NCBI RefSeq assembly: GCF_004366035.1
Contig: NZ_SOEE01000013.1
Span: forward strand, 29,186-93,185
Length of the DNA stretch: 64,000 bases
Direction of reading: 5' to 3'
Source: Cytobacillus oceanisediminis
Lineage (GTDB): Bacteria > Bacillota > Bacilli > Bacillales > Cytobacillaceae
The notes beneath the pieces are model-generated. The model was not told where the DNA came from, searched no databases, and worked only from the letters and a program-made list of their open reading frames with translations. The stretch's first letter is position 1. Each line of letters starts with the position of its first letter. Below are positions 59,446 through 64,000 of the stretch, in pieces. Position numbers and translations under genes: made by a program.

Positions 59446-60609
59446 TTATAAAGAAGCGCGGTAGATTGAAACCACGTCTTCATGATTTAATTTCGCGAAA
59501 TTGCCGAATTCTCCGTTGACAGTCGCTTTATCCGCCATCAATTCGATCTTGCTGTCATCAATATCATAATCAGCCAGGCGTGAAGGTGCACCAATGCTGT
59601 TCCAGAATTCACGAAGCTTTTCAATGCCTTCAAGCGCAGTCTCCTCATCTGTTTTTCCTGCCGGATCCACGTTAAATACACGGATAGCCAGCTGCTTAAA
59701 TCGCTCAGGCTTCACGTTCAGATTATGCTTCATCCAGTTCGGGAACAGAATGGCCAGACCCCCGCCATGAGGAATATCATAAACGGCTGATACAGCATGC
59801 TCAATGTTATGCGTAGCCCAGTCTCCCCGGTAGCCCATATTCAGAATACCGTTCAATGCCATTGTGCCGGAATATAATATGGCAGCACGATGCTCGTAGC
59901 TTTCAAGGTCTTCAAGGAGCTTAGGAGCTGCTTCCATAATGGTAATCAGCAGCGATTCACACATGCGATCCTGAAAATCGGTATTTTCTTCAAGATGGAA
60001 ATAATGCTCCAGTACATGGGACATCATGTCCACAATTCCATATACCGTCTGATCCCTTGGCACCGTGAACGTATTAACAGGGTCAAGGATTGAAAATTTA
60101 GGGAAAGTCACAGGACTGCCCCAGCCATACTTTTCGTTTGTTTCCCAATTTGTAATGACAGATCCTGCATTCATTTCAGAACCGGTTGCCGCTAGTGTAA
60201 GAACGGTTCCAAACGGCAGAGCCTTTGCAGCAAATGCTTTCTTAATGACTAAATCCCAGGCATCGCCATCATATTTGGCACCAGCTGCGATAGCTTTTGT
60301 GCAGTCAATTACACTCCCGCCTCCAACAGCCAGCAGGAAATCAATGCCTTCAGTTTTACAGATTTCAACACCTTTGCGGACAGTGGAAATTCTTGGATTA
60401 GGCTCAACACCTGATAGTTCAAACATTTCAGCTCCAATTTCATGAAGCTGTTCCTTCACTTTATCATATAAACCATTGCGCTTAATGCTTCCCCCGCCAT
60501 ACACAACAAGAACTTTCTTGCCATACTGCGGGATTTCAGTCTGCAATTGGGATAGCTGATCTTTCCCAAAAATTAATTTAGTCGGATTATAAAAGGTAAA
60601 ATTTTGCAT
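59446..60609 (-). CDS. Iron-containing alcohol dehydrogenase (YugJ/YugK-like)
   Basis: A 387-residue group III alcohol dehydrogenase (NADH-dependent butanol dehydrogenase type). [19 protein letters not shown] and [18 protein letters not shown] bind NAD(P); the iron ligands are in [12 protein letters not shown] (Asp, His, His) and [20 protein letters not shown] (His). The position after pgi matches yugJ/yugK in Bacillus subtilis. It probably reduces aldehydes under fermentative conditions. Confidence 0.9.
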   Translation of the reverse strand: MQNFTFYNPTKLIFGKDQLSQLQTEIPQYGKKVLVVYGGGSIKRNGLYDKVKEQLHEIGAEMFELSGVEPNPRISTVRKGVEICKTEGIDFLLAVGGGSVIDCTKAIAAGAKYDGDAWDLVIKKAFAAKALPFGTVLTLAATGSEMNAGSVITNWETNEKYGWGSPVTFPKFSILDPVNTFTVPRDQTVYGIVDMMSHVLEHYFHLEENTDFQDRMCESLLITIMEAAPKLLEDLESYEHRAAILYSGTMALNGILNMGYRGDWATHNIEHAVSAVYDIPHGGGLAILFPNWMKHNLNVKPERFKQLAIRVFNVDPAGKTDEETALEGIEKLREFWNSIGAPSRLADYDIDDSKIELMADKATVNGEFGNFAKLNHEDVVSIYRASL

Positions 60610-60808
60610 ATCACCATCTCCTTTTCCACATCATTATCTTTCAAACTTTCAGCTATTGCAAAAAGTACGATTCGAAAGGCGAACATTGTATATGCCGGTT
60701 TCTCAGAATCATCTTTTTCATTATGGCTCATAACGATTATTACGATGAATATTTTTTATTTCCGTGCAGCAATATAATAATGAACCTATACTACAAGGAG
60801 GAAACATC

Positions 60809-61042
60809 ATGAGTGGCATACAGCGTATTGCACTGGTTCTAACAATTATTGGCGCTATTAACTGGGGTTTAATCGGATTCTTCCAATTTGATCTTGTGGC
60901 AGCTATCTTTGGCGGTCAGGATTCAGCCCTTTCAAGAATAATATACGGTCTTGTGGGCATTGCGGGCTTAATCAATCTGGGGCTTCTCTTCAAACCAAAT
61001 GAAGAGCTGGAAAGAGAACCTGAAGCAAGGCCAACCCGTTAA
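60809..61042 (+). CDS. yuzA: DUF378 family membrane protein (YuzA-like)
   Basis: A 77-residue protein with two membrane helices: RIALVLTIIGAINWGLIGFF and IIYGLVGIAGLINLGLLF. INWGLIGFF is the DUF378 signature. AAGGAGG precedes ATG 60809; the reading from 60764 has no such site. The function is unknown. The neighbourhood matches yuzA beside yugJ/K in related Bacilli. Confidence 0.88.
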   Translation: MSGIQRIALVLTIIGAINWGLIGFFQFDLVAAIFGGQDSALSRIIYGLVGIAGLINLGLLFKPNEELEREPEARPTR

Positions 61043-61050
61043 ATGCATGC

Positions 61051-61085
61051 AAAAAATCCTTGCACATTGTGTGCAAGGATTTTTA
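61051..61085. terminator. Bidirectional terminator between yuzA and the glutamate dehydrogenase gene
   Basis: AAATCCTTGCACA pairs with TGTGCAAGGATTT across TTG and has T or A runs on both sides, serving the convergent genes. Confidence 0.85.
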
Positions 61086-61115
61086 TTGATCCGTATTTAT
61101 ATACCTTTTACCGAA

Positions 61116-62405
61116 TTACACCCAGCCTCTGAAGCGGGATGCTTCAGACATTTTTCTCGCGCCGACCATATATGCAGCAAGACGCATATTTACTTTTCTT
61201 TGCTGTGAAGTCTGGTAAACATTATCGAAAGCCTGAACAAGCACTTTTTTCAGCTTTTCTGTAACTTCCTCTTCAGTCCAATAGTACCCCTGGTTGTTCT
61301 GCACCCATTCGAAATAGGATACGGTCACACCGCCTGAACTGGCTAACACATCAGGAACAAGCAGGATTCCCCGGTCTGAAAGAATTTTTGTAGCTTCAAG
61401 GGTGGTTGGGCCATTTGCTGCCTCTACTATGATGGAAGCTTTAATATTATGGGCGTTTGCAGCGGTTATCTGATTGGACACAGCCGCAGGAACCAGGATA
61501 TCGCATTCCAGTTCAAGCAATTCTTCGTTTGTCAGAGTGTTATCGAAAAGGGTCGTTACCGTTCCAAAGCTATCGCGCCTATCAAGAAGATAATCAATAT
61601 CCAGTCCATTTGGATCATATAGAGCACCATAGGCATCTGAAATGGCGACCACTTTAGCGCCTGCATCATGCATGAATTTTGCCAGGAAGCTTCCTGCATT
61701 TCCAAATCCCTGAACAGCCACACGTGCTCCTTCAATGGAAATGGCGCGCTTTTTCGCAGCTTCCTCAATGCAGATCACTACACCCTGTGCAGTTGCCTTT
61801 TCCCTTCCTTGCGATCCGCCGAGAACAAGCGGCTTGCCTGTGATAAATCCTGGGGAATCATACTCACGAAGTCGGCTGTATTCATCCATCATCCAGGCCA
61901 TGATCTGTGAATTCGTATAAACATCCGGAGCAGGTATATCTTTTGTAGAACCAACAATTTGGCTGATTGCCCTTACATATCCTCGGCTCAAGCGTTCCAG
62001 CTCCCCCATTGACATGGAACGGGGATCACAAATGATGCCGCCTTTACCACCTCCATAAGGAAGATCCACAATTCCGCACTTTAAACTCATCCACATGGAT
62101 AAAGCTTTTACTTCATCCTCATTTACTTCAGGATGAAAACGGACACCGCCCTTTGTCGGTCCTACCGCATCATTATGCTGTGATCTGTATCCGGTAAAAA
62201 TTTTTATCGACCCGTCATCCATCCTTATTGGAATTCTTACCGTAAGCATCCTCAGCGGCTCTTTCAGCAGCTCATACATCTCATCTGCATAGCCGAGTTT
62301 GTTCAAAGCTTCTTTGATCACAACTTGAGTTGAAGTAAATAAATTTAAAGACTCTTCCATTCTTTGTTCAGTTTCTTTACCAGCTACTCCTGCAGCTCCC
62401 ATCAT
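61116..62405 (-). CDS. rocG: NAD-type glutamate dehydrogenase (RocG/GudB)
   Basis: A 429-residue hexameric enzyme. VRIPIRMDDGSIKIFTGYRSQHN, GPTKGGVRFHP, PYGGGKGGIICDP (catalytic Lys), and the GFGNAGSFLAKFMHDAGAKV NAD site follow the family order. AGAGGTG precedes a double ATG. It makes 2-oxoglutarate from the glutamate formed by the neighbouring rocD and rocA products. RocG and GudB cannot be separated by sequence alone; the adjacent roc genes favour RocG. Confidence 0.9.
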   Translation of the reverse strand: MMGAAGVAGKETEQRMEESLNLFTSTQVVIKEALNKLGYADEMYELLKEPLRMLTVRIPIRMDDGSIKIFTGYRSQHNDAVGPTKGGVRFHPEVNEDEVKALSMWMSLKCGIVDLPYGGGKGGIICDPRSMSMGELERLSRGYVRAISQIVGSTKDIPAPDVYTNSQIMAWMMDEYSRLREYDSPGFITGKPLVLGGSQGREKATAQGVVICIEEAAKKRAISIEGARVAVQGFGNAGSFLAKFMHDAGAKVVAISDAYGALYDPNGLDIDYLLDRRDSFGTVTTLFDNTLTNEELLELECDILVPAAVSNQITAANAHNIKASIIVEAANGPTTLEATKILSDRGILLVPDVLASSGGVTVSYFEWVQNNQGYYWTEEEVTEKLKKVLVQAFDNVYQTSQQRKVNMRLAAYMVGARKMSEASRFRGWV

Positions 62406-62510
62406 GGCACCTCTTGATTTTAATATTTAGGAAAATTACAGCAATACTCCATAACCGGCGGCCCTGCATCACAAATTCAGACACAAGGGCCAACTGTCCG
62501 TATAATTGTA

Positions 62511-63710
62511 TTAGCTTAATACTTTATTGATTCTTTCAATTGCCCAGTCAAGCTCTTCTTCAGAAATGACTAAAGGAGGGGCAAAACGAATAACCGTGTC
62601 ATGCGTTTCTTTGCAAAGCAATCCTTGTTCTTTAAGCTCTTCGCAATATTTTCGGGCTGGCTCACTCAGCTCAACACCAATAAATAAGCCGCGGCCGCGC
62701 ACTTCTTTAATGACAGGATTATTAATTTCTTTTAATTTGCTCATGAAATATTCGCCCAGTTTAAGAGAACGTTCTGCCAGCTTTTCTTCAACCAATACGT
62801 TCAAGGAAGCAACAGATACGGCACAAGCCATTGGGTTTCCTCCAAATGTTGAACCATGTGATCCAGGATTAAATACCCCAAGAACATCTTTATTCGCAAC
62901 CACACACGAAATCGGGAATACTCCTCCTCCAAGCGCTTTCCCTAAAATGAACATGTCAGGATCTACATCTTCCCATTCGCATGCAAACATTTTTCCGGAA
63001 CGCGCAAGGCCAGCCTGAATTTCATCTGCAATGAATAATACATTGTTCTCCTTACAAGTTTCATATGCTTTTTTCAGGAAGCCTTCCGGAGGAATCACAA
63101 TTCCAGCTTCACCTTGGATTGGCTCAATTAAGAAAGCCGCTGTATTCTCAGTGATTGCTTCTTTAAGAGCGTCAAGGTCTCCGTAAGGAATCAGCTTAAT
63201 GCCAGGAAGCATAGGTCCGAAGCCCCGCTTATATTCTTCTTCAGAAGAAAGCGAAACCGCTGTCATTGTACGGCCATGGAAGTTACCTATGCAAGCAATG
63301 ATCTCTGCCTGGTTATCTGCAACGCCTTTTACATCATAAGCCCAGCGGCGTGCAGCTTTGATTGCCGTTTCAACCGCTTCCGCACCTGTGTTCATCGGAA
63401 GGGCCATTTCTTTATTTGTCAGTTCGCAAATTATTTCATACCAAGGCCCCAGCTGATCGTTATGGAAAGCACGTGAAGTTAGCGTTACGCGGTCAGCCTG
63501 ATCCTTCAGGGCCTGGATGATTTTCGGATGGCGGTGCCCCTGGTTTACTGCTGAATAGGCACTTAGCATATCCATGTATTTATTGCCTTCAGGATCTTCC
63601 ACCCAAACACCTTCCGCTTTGGAAATAACGATTGGCAGCGGGTGATAGTTGTTTGCACCGTATTTTTCAGTTTGTTCGATAAGTGAATGTGATTTTGTCG
63701 CTTCAGTCAA
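62511..63710 (-). CDS. rocD: Ornithine aminotransferase
   Basis: A 399-residue class III aminotransferase. [48 protein letters not shown] and the PLP lysine in [15 protein letters not shown] are present, with the Orn-specific start [12 protein letters not shown]. The start is TTG at 63710, preceded by AAAGGAGG. It converts ornithine and 2-oxoglutarate to glutamate semialdehyde and glutamate in arginine breakdown. It is expected to be under RocR/AhrC/CodY control, but I did not find a clear -12/-24 promoter. Confidence 0.93.
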   Translation of the reverse strand: MTEATKSHSLIEQTEKYGANNYHPLPIVISKAEGVWVEDPEGNKYMDMLSAYSAVNQGHRHPKIIQALKDQADRVTLTSRAFHNDQLGPWYEIICELTNKEMALPMNTGAEAVETAIKAARRWAYDVKGVADNQAEIIACIGNFHGRTMTAVSLSSEEEYKRGFGPMLPGIKLIPYGDLDALKEAITENTAAFLIEPIQGEAGIVIPPEGFLKKAYETCKENNVLFIADEIQAGLARSGKMFACEWEDVDPDMFILGKALGGGVFPISCVVANKDVLGVFNPGSHGSTFGGNPMACAVSVASLNVLVEEKLAERSLKLGEYFMSKLKEINNPVIKEVRGRGLFIGVELSEPARKYCEELKEQGLLCKETHDTVIRFAPPLVISEEELDWAIERINKVLS

Positions 63711-63832
63711 TTAAAATTCCTCCTTTTTCAGAATAGTCCTTTTTATTGTAACGTTAAGCTATTCTTCTTTAAACTATTTAGGGTTTTAGCATGCACAGGA
63801 TATGAAAAATCCCGTACATGCCTTTACAAATC

Positions 63833-64000
63833 TTAATACATTTCAGAAGTAGTCTTCGCCTGCATGTGCAGAAGAATGTAGTCAGGGCCGCCCGCTTTGG
63901 AGTCAGTTCCTGACATGTTGAATCCGCCGAATGGCTGGTATCCAACGATCGCACCTGTACAGCCGCGGTTGAAGTATAAGTTTCCAACATGGAAATCTTC
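63833..64000 (-). CDS. rocA: 1-pyrroline-5-carboxylate dehydrogenase, C-terminal end (partial)
   Basis: The last 55 codons run in from the window edge: [20 protein letters not shown], then [20 protein letters not shown] and [15 protein letters not shown] before TAA at 63833. [19 protein letters not shown] is the signature of the RocA/PutC aldehyde dehydrogenase that oxidises glutamate semialdehyde to glutamate. The 5' part lies beyond the window. A longer ORF in another frame (63778-63990) is a shadow. Confidence 0.92.
   Translation of the reverse strand, partial: EDFHVGNLYFNRGCTGAIVGYQPFGGFNMSGTDSKAGGPDYILLHMQAKTTSEMY

Noticed and set aside
62406..62510. Sigma-54 promoter upstream of the glutamate dehydrogenase gene
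   Set aside because: TTGGCC is present on the minus strand but no TTGC follows at the -12 distance.
63778..63990. 70-codon ORF at the right end
   Set aside because: It is a frame shadow of the rocA C-terminus; the rocA frame gives the aldehyde-dehydrogenase signature and ends at 63833.
1..64000. CRISPR array, prophage or intact insertion sequence
   Set aside because: No regularly spaced direct repeats, no phage structural gene set and no transposase were seen. The beta-helix proteins resemble tailspikes in fold only.

Overview
The window reads as chromosomal DNA of a low-GC Bacillaceae member (Cytobacillus/Mesobacillus-like; genus is inference). The right end keeps a Bacillus subtilis-like order: yugO-like K+ channel, yugN, pgi, yugJ-like alcohol dehydrogenase, yuzA, then rocG, rocD and rocA of arginine catabolism. 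Ribosome binding sites are strong and many genes encode secreted or surface functions.

Left part (1-6.6 kb): a decayed surface-protein fragment, one small gene, two tRNA-3'-end-like fragments, then a leftward operon encoding a Gly/Asn-rich candidate RiPP precursor, a lasso-type HPr-like kinase, a PqqD/RRE protein, an S26-type peptidase, an ABC exporter and a nucleotidyltransferase. It has neither the asparagine-synthetase-like cyclase nor the B2 transglutaminase of lasso clusters, so the product should not be a lasso peptide. This is the best candidate for an undescribed system. Next come a VanZ-like gene, a broken metallophosphoesterase and two beta-helix proteins (7.3-12.2 kb).

Middle (12.3-34.9 kb): a long leftward exopolysaccharide (eps) operon starting at a promoter near 34.85 kb. 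It contains the Wzz-type modulator, tyrosine kinase, an EAR-like antitermination RNA, UDP-GlcNAc 4,6-dehydratase, galU, nine intact glycosyltransferases (seven GT4-type, two GT2-type), an EpsG/Wzy-like polymerase, galE, an epsL-M-N-like trio (bacillosamine-type sugar), a sinR homologue and a flippase.

34.9-44.3 kb: a paeninodin-type lasso peptide operon with two precursor genes and two cyclases. One precursor (41 aa, at 41981-42106) is close to paeninodin. The other has a 40-residue core with two Cys and Asn at position 1.

Unifying observation: 16-bp GTTCT-(6 nt)-AGAAC palindromes that match the SinR operator half-site (GTTCTYT) lie in front of all three operons: RiPP-1 at 6005, eps at 34845 and 34743, lasso at 44215 and 44110. 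The sinR homologue itself sits inside the eps operon. I infer a matrix-state regulon combining polysaccharide with two related peptide products.

Right part (44.3-64 kb): a decayed glycosyltransferase, a cytochrome bd oxidase operon with two tiny membrane proteins (one CydS-like), an NAD(P)-binding oxidoreductase, a yybP-ykoY (Mn2+) riboswitch ahead of a small protein-kinase gene, three secreted peptidases, and the yug/pgi/roc housekeeping genes. No CRISPR array, rRNA, intact tRNA or intact insertion sequence was seen.
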